Counted from the stretch's first letter, positions 1 through 11,647 are shown. The stretch: 64,000 bases of DNA from Gossypium raimondii (GCF_025698545.1 NC_068570.1:59167924-59231923); one strand, 5' to 3'. Numbers and translations: made by a program. Notes: generated by a model from the letters alone, not told the origin.

Positions 1-1730
1 CAATTCCTGATATGATGTCTTGCCTAGTCTTTGCAAAGTAATCCACTTGTTTATCCATACTAATTCTCTCACCCTGCAAAAAAAAGAAAATTGCTTTAAA
101 CAAGCTTAAATTTAAGACTTTAGAACTAAAAGGGACTAAATTTGATATTATACCACTTAGCTAAATGGGGCAAGGCCATTATATGCCCTCCACTAGCTAC
201 ACCCCAGTCCAACAAGTTTGAGTAGTAACTTTTTATGGTCAAATCGGATTAAATTAGATTCGGGTTTGAATCCATCAAATAAGATTTTCGAGTTTAAATC
301 GATATTGACAAATCTATCCGAACTAATATGAAGTCGACAAGTAACGATATAATTTAGTAATGCAAGAGAATAAGGAAGAAATTAAGCTTACAAATACTGC
401 TCCAGTGGCTTGTAAAATTCCAGCTCCGGAGGAGGCATAGTTAACACCTTTCAAAATCATATCTCCAGTTGTATTAGGTGCTAGGAAAGGAGGAGCATAA
501 TCTTCAAAGCCAATTTCCTCTCCTGTTCAAACACACAAAAAATAAAAAAATTAGTATAGTAGGGGCCTGCTATGCATCCAAACTCAAAGGTCTAATTGGT
601 ATTTGGGAGGTTTGGGTGAAAATATTACGCTCGAAAATGGGCTTAGTAAAAAATAAAGGTTTGCTTAAATCATAGGTTGTATTTGGACTTCATATTCAAG
701 GCTTGATCTCGTCCCAACTAGATATTACCATATGAAAACTAAATATATAATACTTATGTTTACAAATTTAATAAAAGGAAAAATAATATAAAAATAACAT
801 CGTTTTATATGCGCGAGCCTAAACGAACTTGGTTAACCATTTATAAATATGGAAACGCTTGGATAAAATTTGAGACCCATAAGGGTTTGACCAAACTTGG
901 ACAACTATATATGACTTCGATACCATACAGATTCGGTTCATAGACACTAGAGATGACGAGGGGTGGACGGTCTTTTGCCCGCATTGACCCCGACCCGATA
1001 TAGTCTTGACTTATCTCGACCCCAATCCTAACTCCATAACTATTAATTCACACACCTTAAAAATTTAAGGTATACCTGATCCCAACTTAACCCGAGATGT
1101 CATTATTTTTTATTTTTATAAATGTATATTATTTATCAAAATAGAACAATTGTTGAGAGTGCAACAAGGAAAGAAAGTAAGCAAGAGAAATGGTTGAATT
1201 AAGAGCATTTTTGTAATTATCTCGAGGCAAGGTAAGGTGGTTTTTTCTAAACCTAGTCCCGTCTTAATATTCGCCTCGACTTGCCTCAAACCTAATTTCA
1301 AAAAGAAGCCAACCTTATCAAATCGAGTCAAGTCGAAATCTGTTAGTTTTGTATTTTTTGTCATCCCAAATAGATATACCCCAATTCAACTTCATAAAAC
1401 AAGAATCGCGTCCTCGTTTTCGATAGCATAACAAGTAGAAAAAATATCAAAAATATAAATTACGAAAGAATTTTGCAGAAACTTGCCTATAACATCGGCA
1501 ATAGTTCGGGAATTGGTGTACCGACCGGACGGATTTCCTTTGCGGAAGTCGATACCGTTAGGATACTCGGGTTTCGCAAATGTGTTGATGTAATAGTTGT
1601 TTCCCACGTCAACCAAAGAATCTCCGAATACAAAGAATGCACTAATAGTTTGGGCAAAACCAATGTGTTTGGCTAAATTATGAGACAATATGGAACAAAT
1701 GATGATAAGCTTGTTCCGAATGGTGCCCAT
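1..1730 (-). CDS. GDSL-type esterase/lipase, 5' part (cut by window edge)
   Basis: Plant GDSL esterases/lipases are SGNH-fold serine hydrolases, usually secreted, that cleave ester bonds in lipids or cell-wall esters. Three exons are seen on minus: exon 1 1487-1730, exon 2 392-522 and exon 3 1-73, continuing outside the window. Exon 1 starts MGTIRNK and carries the block I motif FVFGDSLVDVGNN with the catalytic Ser. Exon 2 reads GFEDYAPPFLAPN and GVNYASSGAGIL, both typical of the family. Exon 3 reads MDKQVDYFAKTRQDIISGI. Intron 1 appears to use a GC donor (AG|GCAAGT), needed to keep the frame open into exon 2. The start is the ATG at 1730, shared with the paralogue at 6.8-11.1 kb. A hydrophobic N-terminus suggests a signal peptide, but it is weak. 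The substrate cannot be named. Blocks III and V lie outside the window. Confidence 0.85.
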
Positions 1731-1825
1731 TTGTGGACTAAAAAATAACAATAATAAAAAGCTAAGGTGGGTTTTGGAATTTTTTTCTTAAGGACTTAAA
1801 GAAGAACTTAAGCTTATGCCGATTG

Positions 1826-1835
1826 TTTAAATAGT
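1826..1835 (-). promoter_or_regulatory. Putative TATA-like box of the first GDSL gene
   Basis: The minus strand reads ACTATTTAAA about 96 nt before the ATG. The same motif inside a shared stretch (GCTTGCTTTA then TTTAAAC) precedes the second GDSL gene, so the promoter was duplicated with the gene. Confidence 0.35.
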
Positions 1836-2562
1836 AAAGCAAGCAAGGGTTAACTTAGGAGACTAGCAAAAAGAGCAAAGAAATTCATTACTTAGATAAG
1901 GTTAAAATATGATCTAAGTCCTTGTACTTTTCATACATTTGAAATTTAGTCACCCTATTTTATTTCAAGGAATTTAATCCCTAGGTTTATTATAAGTAGG
2001 GGCAGACGGTAATGGTGGCCAAGGGTGGCCTTGCCTCTCCCCTCTCCCCGTCCCCGGCCCCCCTTTTTTAAAAAATTCAATATTCCCTTGATTCTTTTTG
2101 AAAATTTTAATTAGACACCCCCAAAATTTGGTCTCAAAATCCGCTACTAATTATATGTTGCATAGCTACCAAGTGAGTTTTTTTATTCCAAAATGCCACA
2201 CTAGAGAACTTAAGAGAACTTTAAAGAAATTAACAATTAGATGTGAATTTTGAAATCTAAAAAGTAAAGGGGTCAAATTCTAAATAAATTGAGAGTACAA
2301 GGATTTGGAGTATTTGGTGGGTGGTTCTCTAGTTGGAAGGAAGTCACATATATGCAATTTTTTTTTATAAAATTCGAACTTGAATCCAAATTCGCTGATT
2401 ATCTACGTTAAATTGAGTTTTATTATTTGAATTTAAATATCGAATTTGACATATTTTGAAAGGTTAACAGTTAGATTTAGTTAAATTGACAAAAAATATA
2501 AAAATCGAGAATTAAATTGGACATTATGCCAAAAACAAATTGTAAGTTAAATAAAGAAAGGG

Positions 2563-2950
2563 TAAACTATCCCATTAATCACTCAGAATAGTGGTCGTTC
2601 CTGGTTTGGTCACCCCAATTTTTATTTGTTAATTTGGTCATTCCAAAAAAGAAACCGATCAAATTGGTTACTCTACCATTAAATGGCAACGGAACGACTA
2701 ACGATGTGTTTTCACGTATTATTCTGGGGTGACCAGAATAGGAACAACCCCTATTTAAAATGATTAACGATTAACTTACTCTTATTTCAGAGTGACTAAT
2801 ATGGAAATACACAGTCAACATTCTGTTACCATTTAACGAGAAAATGACAAATTTGATCAATTTCCTTTCCAGGTGACCAAATAAAAAAAAATAAAAGACG
2901 AAAATAAAAACAACCCCTGCTTAGAATGATTAACTCACAATAAACGACGG
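2563..2950. mobile_element. MITE-like element of the 'gggtaaact ... gtgacc' family
   Basis: It opens with GGGTAAACTA and alternates 'ggtcacc' and 'ggtgacc' phrases that pair across its length. This is the signature of a non-autonomous inverted-repeat element seen many times in the window. Its right border is not exact and no target duplication was seen. Confidence 0.45.
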
Positions 2951-3237
2951 CTTTGAAACTTCGGCGCAGATCTAAGAGCCGAAATGTGCAAGTGATAAAT
3001 TAAATAATCTCTAAAGCCTATGAACCAAAATTTATTACCTTTTTTTTTAATAAAATTGCTATGAAATCGAATATGGAATGTAACTCAAGTCATCAATGTG
3101 CTTCATTTCTAGTTATATATTTAATCATTTTTGACTTAAATTTAATGCAAAAAAACTCGAATTTAATGTAAATAGTTAATGAATTTAGATTTAAATTCGA
3201 ATTTTATAAAAATTGTAGATATATGATTCGTTGTCAT

Positions 3238-3643
3238 TAGGGGTGTTCAAATTTCGATTAAAATCGAATTAACCGATCGAACCGATCTAATTCAGTCGGA
3301 GGTCGGTTAATAATTTTTTGAAAGTTCGTTTATGGGTAATTCGGTTCGAAATCGGGTAATTAACCGAAATTAATAATTAATAATACAAATTATATGTAGT
3401 TTTAATTCAGCTAATTCGGTCAAATGAATATTATCAATTTATTTATTTTATATGTTTTATACTTGTTTTAACAAAAAAAAACATATAAATTTCGATTAAT
3501 TCGGTTGACCGACTGAAATAACCGAAATATTTCGGTTCGGTTAATTTCTTTTGAAAAAATTTCGGTTTAGTTAACGGTTAAATGACTAAAAAGTTCTATT
3601 AATTCGGTTCAGTTAATCAATCGGTTAACCATTTAAACACCCC
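3238..3643. mobile_element. MITE with terminal inverted repeats AGGGGTGTTCAAA
   Basis: The left end reads AGGGGTGTTCAAATTTCG and the right end, reverse-complemented, reads AGGGGTGTTTAAATGG. The inside is rich in 'ggttaattcggtt' phrases and AT. The size (about 405 bp) and ends fit hAT-like MITEs. GTTGTC occurs on both flanks and may be a partial target duplication. Confidence 0.65.
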
Positions 3644-4988
3644 TAGTTGTCTATCTTTGTAAAAAAACTAAGCTTTTCAGTTTCCTTCCAATAAGGGGAA
3701 CCACCAACCAATGTAAAAACCTCTTGACAACAACAACATAAAAATAATAATGATAGTAAGGATTTATTATCTCTATTTTGGAAAAAAAAATTCACTTGTA
3801 GTTATGTAACGAAAACTAATGTTGGGGAAGTTGCTAGTGCTCGTTCCATGTACTGTTAGAACAAAACTATTTTTCTACTCGGGTCATCGAGTTGGGCCTT
3901 GAATAAGTTTCGTTGTACTGAGTTTGGTCCATTTAAGTGGCATATTTGACAAAACAAGAAGCATGGTTCAACTAGAATGCTAAGACTCCCAAAAACTTCC
4001 AATCGAATCGCTTGAGGTGATTGGATAAGCATGAAAGACTTATTATTATCTCTTGGTGATTAAATTTTTATTTTAGAGATAAATAAATATCATATTTGTT
4101 CAAGGGAGTTTTTCAGCTGAATTAAAGGAGGTTATTTTGCTGCCTTCCGAGCCTATATAGGCGTCATTCTCCCTTGGGGGTATCATCGACTTTGAGGGCT
4201 GAATATCTTTTGAAAGTTTGTATTGAGTGTTGATCTCGTTGGCTAGAGTGTTTGTAACACTTTGTCGAAATTCTTTCCTTTGAGGCCGTGTGGTGAAGAT
4301 CAATTGTTCTCTATTGGGGCTCCATATACTTGCTTGGTGAAGGAGTTGTGAGCTTTAGCCAATAGGGAAAGAAGTTGTCTAGTGATTAAATAAAGATACA
4401 TTTTGAGCCAAGGCTCCGTAGATGTAGGACCGTTGTGTCTAAACTGCGTAAACAAAGATCAATTGTGTTGATTCTTTTTCTTTTCTTATTTGCATACGCT
4501 GCTTGTTTTCGTTCTAATTGTCGTTATAACAAACGTTAAGCAAAGCAAATTGATTATTTTTCAAATACCTTTATAATAAACTTGAATTTAACATAAGAAT
4601 TTTAAATTCAATAACTTAGAGACTAAATTCCTTGAAATAAAAGTAGGACTAAAATTTCAAATGTACTACAAGTACATGGACTTACAACATATTTAGCAAA
4701 TTTGAACTCAAGTTATATATGGATACTCTACATTAGTAGTCACCTCATCTATTGTTTTTTTTCTTTTTGATCACCTAACTATGAAAAGTTTACAAAATGA
4801 TCAATCAACTATCTATGATTTTTGGATTTTTCTATTTTTACATTAGCCATTGGTAATCGAAAAAGATAAATTTGAATAGTTGGATAACCAAAAAAGAAAA
4901 AGAAAAAGAAAATCATAGTTAAATGACTACTAATATAATTTACCTATTATATATTTAATTTTACACCAGTATAAATAGATCTCTCTTT

Positions 4989-5075
4989 ATTGTTTTTGAT
5001 GGATTACAAGAGGAGGGCAAAGCCCTAACAGCAATGCGACTAGCGCGACTCGAACTCAGACCAAACCTGGAATAT
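4989..5075 (-). mobile_element. tRNA-derived SINE fragment (second copy near 24.97 kb)
   Basis: On minus it carries a box B-like GAGTTCGAGTCGC followed by GCATTGCTGTTAGGGC and CCCTCCTCTTGTAAT. The same order is found on plus at about 24,975-25,100, where the box A-like part TTGGTCAGATGGTTAGGG is also kept. The copy here is truncated on the box A side. Confidence 0.5.
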
Positions 5076-5274
5076 TAAACAGACCAACACACGGGATTCA
5101 AATAGATCTCTCTTTAATTCGAATTCGTTAAATTTATAACTCAAAAAATGAAGCACATTGATGACTTTGAGTTGGTCCATATTGAAATTATACGAGCTAC
5201 ATTCCATAGTTGATTTCATAGCAATTTTATTGCGAAGGTAATAAATTTTGGTCCATATATACATCAAGTGGATG

Positions 5275-5508
5275 AGATGGGTGGAGTAGTCTGAGCTGGA
5301 GATGGGATTAATGCACGTGTTTATGGATTGAACGAGATTCAAGCTGGGGAAATGGTTGAATTTGCGAGCAGTGTGAGAGGAATAGCGTTGAATCTTGAGA
5401 ATGAGAATGTAGGGAGGATTGCTGTCTTTGGTAGTGATACCGCTGTTAAAGAAGGAGATGTTGTCAAGCGCACTGGATGTTCCTGCGGGAAAGGCTATAG
5501 TGTATAGA
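5275..5508 (+). pseudogene. atp1: Nuclear fragment of mitochondrial atp1 (ATP synthase alpha subunit)
   Basis: The plus strand encodes, in one frame with an internal stop near its start, [34 protein letters not shown] and [18 protein letters not shown]. This is the N-terminal beta-barrel region of the plant mitochondrial F1 alpha subunit. The fragment lacks the start, the nucleotide-binding domain and the C-terminus, and diverges after KRTG. No exon structure or promoter surrounds it. It is best read as a piece of mitochondrial DNA inserted in the nucleus (NUMT). Compared with my memory of atp1, the differences at this protein level suggest it is not very recent. A transfer from the plastid atpA paralogue is less likely because the wording matches the mitochondrial form better. 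Confidence 0.8.
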
Positions 5509-5759
5509 GAGGAGTATTTAATTTATCTTTTTGTGCATTTCGGCTTTTGGATGGGCGCCGAAGTTTCCAAGCCGTCGTTTTTAGTGCATTTGTGACGGAT
5601 AAAACATGAAGAATCTTTTTTAAGATTTTATTATATTTTTCTTGAATTAAATATTTTATTATGTTTATTTGTTTTTGGTTAAGGATTATTATTGTGAAGA
5701 GAAAAGTGAGTCGAATTTTACAAGTTTGTGGACTTTTAAGAGATAATTGCCTCGAAACT

Positions 5760-6412
5760 GTGTGCACCAAGTGATTGACACTGACAAATGATCATTATTT
5801 ACGAATAATAATGATAGTTATTTGTCACTGACAAATGACCCATGACCACTTTCCACTTTTATGGTCCATACAATGCTAGTGAGAACGATACCACTTACTC
5901 TTTATTTGAGTTATGAATTTCACTACCGTGAGTGACGTCATGTCAGGCACAAGTCATGTACTCAACTTATAGCCCATTCCTACTCAGGATTTAGGTAAGT
6001 CACATAATAAATGTCACAAGTGAATAAATCCATAAACGGATCTAGGATAAATTCATTTTAAGTCCAATACGATGAATTGCTAATCTAGACAATCACATCT
6101 ATGTCTCTATTTTTGAGAGTTGATAGCTCCAATAGCTAGACATAATCGTCCCATATTTATTTTAATCATTTGCTCGATATGATTATGCAAACTTTGGATA
6201 ATTTAGATTACCTACTAATATATGTTGTTTAACTTTAGTTAATCAAGTAGTGTATATTTGCTTATACATTTTGCTTTTCGTGCAAAAACCATAGAGGATA
6301 ATCATATAAAGATTAATTAATCAAACATGTGGTAATTTTATTTATTTAACCAATCTAAAAGATTTGAGTAGGATGATGAAATCATTGCACTAAGGGCACA
6401 AATCCTAACATT
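5760..6412 (-). mobile_element. LTR-like fossil, Copia-type end (one terminus seen)
   Basis: Read on minus, a unit opens at 6412 with TGTTAGGATTTGTGCCC, typical of Copia long terminal repeats, and runs about 650 bp without coding potential. No second LTR, primer-binding site or polyprotein was recognised, so it is a solo or partial LTR and not a whole element. Its inner border is uncertain, and a Copia assignment rests on the terminus alone. Confidence 0.4.
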
Positions 6413-6822
6413 TAACGTCTATATTGACAAAATGACCTTGTCGATATAATATTGATACGTTGTTAACTCAATTAAAATATTTTAAAGTTTATGGATCAAT
6501 TTAAAATTTGGATATGATTTGGGGACATTTCATGCAATTAACCATTTAAGAAATATAATTAGATTTGAAAACATGCTTAAAAATTGATGAGTGAAGGTAG
6601 GCTAATAGATATTCAATTTATTAGCATGAAAGGGATTTTTTTTTAATTTGGATGATATTACGTGCTTAAAAGTGTCTAAAATTCATGTACTTCAAATTGT
6701 TGTAATAATGTCAACTAAACTAAGACTCGAAAAATGTAATATTAATATATATAAGTTTATATTTGATGTGCTGACGGTGGATAATTCTATACATTGTCGG
6801 TGACTCGGAAAATGGCATGTCA
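6413..6822. other. 3' flank of the second GDSL gene: nothing recognisable
   Basis: AT-rich sequence with no exon, clear repeat or RNA. Polyadenylation-like AATATATATAAG lies near 6740-6752, as expected downstream of the minus-strand stop at 6823. Confidence 0.4.
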
Positions 6823-7411
6823 TCAAGAATTAGCAAGTTGTCGGATATTAATGGGTGAAACATATTCAAGGCCACCATCCAGTAATTGCTTTGCAACTAT
6901 TAAATTCGCTGACTCCGTTAGATGGAATGGATCCCAAAAAACATACTTTGTTCGATCAGGGCAAATTCGACACACCGGTAAGCATGGAAACAGACCGCCA
7001 TGTCTCCCTATCAGTTCACAACAAGCATGATTCGCCTTCTCAAAATCTGGAAAAAAAAAAAAAAAAAGAGATCAAAATTCATATCTCATTAACTTTTCCA
7101 AACCCTAATTTTAAAGTTCATTGCTGAATTTCACCATATGATCTATAGTTGTTAATGAGGTCTTCTACTACTGCATAATAATCGGCATAAACAAATGTCG
7201 ATCCCGAAAGGTTTTTCGTAAGATCTTCGAGTAGGCTTTTCAATTTAGAGTTATATAACTTGGCAAGTTTATTTAGTGGGGAAACACAATCTTGGCCACA
7301 GAAATGTATGTCTATCTCAAATGGCATGAAACCCACTTTCAGGGAACTCAACACAACAATCTTCCTGGCATCCAAGTTATAGAGTGTCTGCAATTCACAC
7401 AGATTGAAGTA

Positions 7412-7850
7412 GTTAGAAATTGGATATTATTTAGGTTTTCTTTTTCGGAGTTTAGCCGAGTGAACATCTTGATCAGGTGAAAATTAGTGAGGGTTTGTAG
7501 AGAAAAACCCTCATCAACTTTTACTTGATAGATCAAGGTGTTTTACTCGGTGTAATCACTTAAGAAGCTCTTTAAAAAAACACCCTAGCTAGATCGTTAG
7601 AAATTGGATCTTGTCGAGACATTTTTGGTGGTTAAACGAAGTAATCTTCTTGATTAGGTGAAAGTTAGTAAGGATCTGCAAAGAAAAACCCTCACCAACT
7701 TTCAATCGATAGATGCAGAAGTTCACTCGACTCAATCACCCCAAAAGGGGAAAAACCCTCAACAAGCCCTAATGCTAGAAATTGGATCTTGTTGAGGTGA
7801 TTTCGATGGTTGAATCGAGTAAACTTCTTGATCTGTCTGATGATATTTAT
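7412..7850. repeat. Tandem repeat, about 180-bp unit, ~2.5 copies, in GDSL intron 3
   Basis: The phrase TAGAAATTGGATCTTG recurs at about 7412, 7596 and 7774 (steps of 184 and 178). Each is followed by 'gttgaatcgagtaa..cttcttgat' and 'agaaaaaccctca..aacttt'. Copies are diverged, so this is an old local duplication. Confidence 0.7.
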
Positions 7851-7869
7851 AAAGAAAAACCATTGATCA

Positions 7870-8077
7870 CAAGGGCGAAGGTAGTGGGGAGACTACATTT
7901 TAGCCCCCTTCATACATGATAAAATTATAGTTTCCCCCAAAATGATAAAATTTTGATTTAGTCCTTCTAAAACTATAAAGATATACGTCAATACAATGGT
8001 AAAATTACATTTTAGCTTTCATAAAAACAAAATGACTTAATCCTGACCCCCGAAAAGAAAATTCTTGCTTCCCCCTT
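7870..8077. mobile_element. Short hAT-like MITE of the CAAGGGCGAAG family
   Basis: It begins CAAGGGCGAAGG, ends TTCCCCCTTG, and has the 'aaaatgataaaattttgatttagtcc' type interior shared with copies at 11,381-11,647 and 22,501-22,749. The target duplication is not clear here. Confidence 0.5.
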
Positions 8078-8245
8078 GCTCAATCACCTAAAAATTTTCA
8101 ATAAACCATAATAATTGAACTTAAAATCATAATTTGAGAGGAATTAGTGAGAAGAATTAACTGTGAGTTGGGATTTGAATTTTGAAACCACTCCATCCAC
8201 ATAATGGTTGAAATCAAAAGCTAGAGAATATTCTCCAAATATAAT

Positions 8246-8319
8246 ATCATTGGACCCAATCATAACAAAATAGAGTGAGTTTATCATTGGACCCAATCAT
8301 AACAAAATAGAGTGAGTTT
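8246..8319. repeat. Perfect 37-bp direct duplication inside GDSL exon 3
   Basis: The unit beginning ATCATTGGACCCAATC at 8246 is repeated without change at 8283, ending at 8319. Identity of the copies argues for a recent event. Confidence 0.9.
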
Positions 8320-8465
8320 CTTAGCATTGCTTGAGCCGCTGGTGCACCAATTCTTGATATGATGTCTTGCCTAGTCTTTGCAAAATAATCCACTTGTTTA
8401 TCCATGCAAATTCTCCCACCCTGCAATACATATAATTGTATATAGATAATCCAACATTTTCACCA

Positions 8466-8655
8466 ATATTACCGATTGAGTCTTAACTCAATTGGTGCAT
8501 GTATATTTTTGTCAATACAAGTGGACGTGGCTTTGAGTGCGCTGAAGCACATCATCCTCCTATTTACGGGTTAAGAAGGAGCTATAGATAGTTCTAGGCA
8601 TTGTGTCCAAAACAACAGATATGATCAGAACCCATAATGAAATTGCTCAAAAAAT
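8466..8655 (+). mobile_element. SINE-like dispersed repeat, copy 1
   Basis: It reads TCTTAACTCAATTGGTGCATG, GTCAATACAAGTGGACG, TTTGAGTGCGCTGAAGC, then ACAACAGATATGATCAGAACC. A diverged copy with the same order lies at about 41,022-41,195. The opening resembles a box A and GGCTTTGAGTGC a worn box B, so a tRNA-derived SINE is plausible. Confidence 0.5.
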
Positions 8656-10295
8656 TTATTTTCACCAATATTAGTTTGATATCTTCTTCAGCAACTCAAA
8701 TCAAAACTACCCATTAACTTAAAAGGGTGCTTGGTTGTAAGATTCACCAATGGTGAAAGATATAATTGCATGCATTATGTCTAAATTGTTTCAACTTTAC
8801 TTATAAATATCTAAAAATACAATACCTATAACAAATACAATTTAGTAAAATATGTTTTTAGGTAGTCTTATATTTTGTCAACCAAAGAACAAAATTTTAC
8901 ATTCCAGCCAAATAAACCAAACAAGGTAATGCGATATGCATGATAATATCGATAATCTTATTACCAAAGATAATCTTACATTCCGTGAATCAAACACCCC
9001 GTTAAAATTATCTTGAATTTACAACCTCGATCTAAGAGTATTTTAAAAGGAATGACATCTAAGCTTAGACATGTCAATTGGGTGTATCAAGTTAGTTTTG
9101 GGATGAACCAATCTGGATATGGTTACTCAGGTCATCTTGGTTTCAAGTCAACTTCGGTTCATGTTATTTTGGGTTTAGGTTTTCAAGTCAGGTTAGATCA
9201 TTACAAGTTCAAATTACTTCAAGTTCTAATCATTTCAAGTTTGAGTCAATTTAGGTGTTGCTTAGACAAATTCAAGTTTTAACTTTTTATGGTCAAATCA
9301 GACTTTCGAGATTAAGTCAGTATTGGCAAGTCTATCTTAACTAATATTTAGTAATGCAAGGAAGAAATTAATCTTACAAAGATTAATCCACTAGGTTGTA
9401 AAATTCCAGATCCTGAGGAGGCATAGTTGACACCCTTCAAAATCAAATCTCCATTTGTATTAGGTGCCAAGAAAGGAGGAGCATAATCTTTAAAACCAAG
9501 TTCTTCTTCTGTTCAACACATAGACAAAAAAAAAAAAATACAAAATTATCGTGTTATCCATCCAAACTCGAATGTAAAGTTAACATTTGGGAAAATTGGG
9601 TGAAAATATTATACCCAAAAACAAGCTCGGGAAAAAACATTAGGTTTGTTTAAATTATATGTTGTGCTTTGGTTTCAATATTCAAAACTTAGGCTCGTCT
9701 TAACCAGACCTGACCAATTTCTCAACTTTATAATATATTATATAATTTATAACATATAAAAACTAAATATATAATATTATAGTGTAAATATTAAAGCACT
9801 AATTATGTTTTGAAAATTTTTAAAAAAGGAAAAAAAATTTCAAATAAAAAATAACATTTTTTTTTATGGACGAACTTAAATGAGCTTTGTTAGCTATTTG
9901 TAAATATAGACATATTTAGATCAAATTTGAGACACATAAGCAAGGACATAGGCAAGGGGGCAGGCAATGGCATTGGCCTCCCAAAAATGGTAAATTTGCC
10001 ATTTAGCTCATTCAAAAATTTATGAGATTATAAGTTAGTATAATGTTAAAATTGCACTTTAAGCTCAAAAATTTATGATTCATCTCTGATTTCCTAAACC
10101 AATTTTCTACGCATGGATCAGGTCAAGCTTAGGCAACTATATAATGTTGATACCATACATGAGCTTGACCCAAACTCAACCTACTCAAGTCCATAAACAC
10201 TAGAGATGGCAACTAGGCAAGATGGTTTTTTTTCCCACCTTGACTCCGACTCGATGCATCCGCAACTTACCCTACATGTTTTTTTCCATTATTAT

Positions 10296-10797
10296 AGGGC
10301 TTAATATATAATTTGGTACATGAGTTGACACTTTTTTACAATGTGGTACTTGTGTTATTCTTGCCCCAATCTGGTACCTGTATTTGACAAAACTTTTATA
10401 TTTGAGTACCCTAAAGGTAATGGTATTAACTTTCTAGTGTTTAATTTCAGTTTTAGAGTTTATCTGATGAAAATTCATAATTAGCCAATATATTAGCAAT
10501 TAAATTTAATCAAATCAACCTTTGTATTTAATAAATTAAACAAATTCAAAATTAATACTAAATTTATTTTATTAACAAAATCATGAAAAATTCAAACATT
10601 ATAATATTAGTAATTAACTTCCATCAAATCAACCTTAAAACTAAAAATAAAAATTAAAATAGTTAACACTATTACTTTTGGGTATCAAAATATATGACTT
10701 TTTTCAAATATAAGTACCAGGTTTGACCAAAAATAACACAGATACCACATTAGAAAAAAAAGTGTCAAACTCGATATAAAATGATATATTAAGCCTT
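10296..10797. mobile_element. MITE in GDSL intron 1, TIR AGGGCTTAATATAT
   Basis: The left end reads AGGGCTTAATATATAATTTG and the right end, reverse-complemented, AAGGCTTAATATATCATTT. The repeats continue with 'ggtacttg..ttatt..' phrases that pair. ATTAT flanks both sides as a possible 5-bp target duplication. The element ends only about 35 bp from the exon 1 splice donor at 10,832. A related element sits at about 54,705-55,019. Confidence 0.75.
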
Positions 10798-11135
10798 ATT
10801 ATGATAATCTAAATTACAAAATGATAACTTGCCTATAATGTCTGCAATAGTTCGAGAATTGGTGAATCGACCTGACGGAGCTCCTTTTGGGAAATCGATA
10901 CCATTAGGAAACACCGGTTTTGCCAATGTGTTGATGTAATTGTTGTTTCCCACTTCAACCAAAGAGTCTCCAAAGACAAAAAATGCAGTAATATTATGGG
11001 CAAAACAAATGGTGGGTACCCTTAAATGGTTGGCTATAATCTCAATCACCAAACAAATGGTCATAAGCTTGTTCCAAATGGTGCCCATTTGTGTTGTGGG
11101 TTCTTGTTGTTTTTAAGCTTTTGGGTTATGAATGG

Positions 11136-11145
11136 TTTAAATAAT
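11136..11145 (-). promoter_or_regulatory. Putative TATA-like box of the second GDSL gene
   Basis: The minus strand reads ATTATTTAAA 48 nt before the ATG, inside sequence shared with the paralogue's promoter at about 1826-1845. Confidence 0.35.
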
Positions 11146-11380
11146 AAAGCAAGCAAAGGTTAAGTAGCCTAGCCTATGATGATAAAGAGGCTTTTACATT
11201 GGTTGGTACTTCCCCTACTTGAAAGCTTATCTATTTATGGAGATGACAAGGATTTGAATATGAATCCAAATTTATTAATTATCTTTTTTTCCCTTTACAT
11301 TCATTACATGGTCGCCTCACCTTCACCTAATCGTAAGATTCGGATATTCGAACTCAGATTTTAAAATTATTATCCACCAC

Positions 11381-11647
11381 CAAGGGTGAAGTCAGAAAAT
11401 TTATTTAGGGGATGAAATTAAATTGTAATTTTTACGATAGTAAAAATACAATCTCACCATTTTAATAGCCTATATTTTTATAATTTTTAAAAGATTAAAT
11501 CTAATTTTTTTATCATTTTTAGGAGAGCCAAAATGTAATTTTACTTTTACTAATTAAAAATTTAAAAAAAATTAAAGGACCTAAATGAAAAATGTTCTAT
11601 TTTAAGGGGGACTAGGGCCCCTGCTAGCCCCCCTAGCTGCGCCCTTG
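11381..11647. mobile_element. hAT-like MITE with perfect 8-bp target duplication
   Basis: A 267-bp element with ends CAAGGGTGAAGTC and GCTGCGCCCTTG, which pair as inverted repeats. TCCACCAC occurs immediately on both sides (11,373-11,380 and 11,648-11,655). The 8-bp duplication and ends fit hAT. The short open frame across its right end is not a gene. Confidence 0.85.

Larger units (their letters stand above)
1900..5270. other. Intergenic stretch between the GDSL paralogues: transposon remnants only
   Basis: No coding exon could be supported here. The stretch holds AT-rich remnants of short inverted-repeat elements: around 1902-2305 (phrases like 'gactaaattt ... agtacaagga'), 2563-2950, 3238-3643 and 4700-4955, plus a SINE-like piece near 4990-5075. 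The short open frames inside show no recognisable protein. Confidence 0.6.
6823..11088 (-). pseudogene. GDSL-type esterase/lipase, five exons, frame shifted by a 37-bp tandem duplication
   Basis: Exons on minus: 10833-11088, 9378-9508, 8162-8420, 7135-7387, 6823-7046. Exon 1 has block I FVFGDSLVEVGNNNY. Exon 3 has block III GSND. Exon 5 has FEKANHACCELIGRHGG and the block V catalytic Asp-His in VFWDPFHLTESAN, and ends RQLANS. All other junctions keep the frame, and without the extra copy the protein would be 361 residues, the usual family size. In exon 3 a 37-bp unit starting at 8246 is repeated at 8283. Since 37 is not a multiple of 3, the reading frame shifts just after GSND and soon meets a stop. 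Intron 1 uses a GC donor, like its paralogue. It could be a recent pseudogene, a null allele or an assembly error; otherwise the gene looks well kept. Confidence 0.85.
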
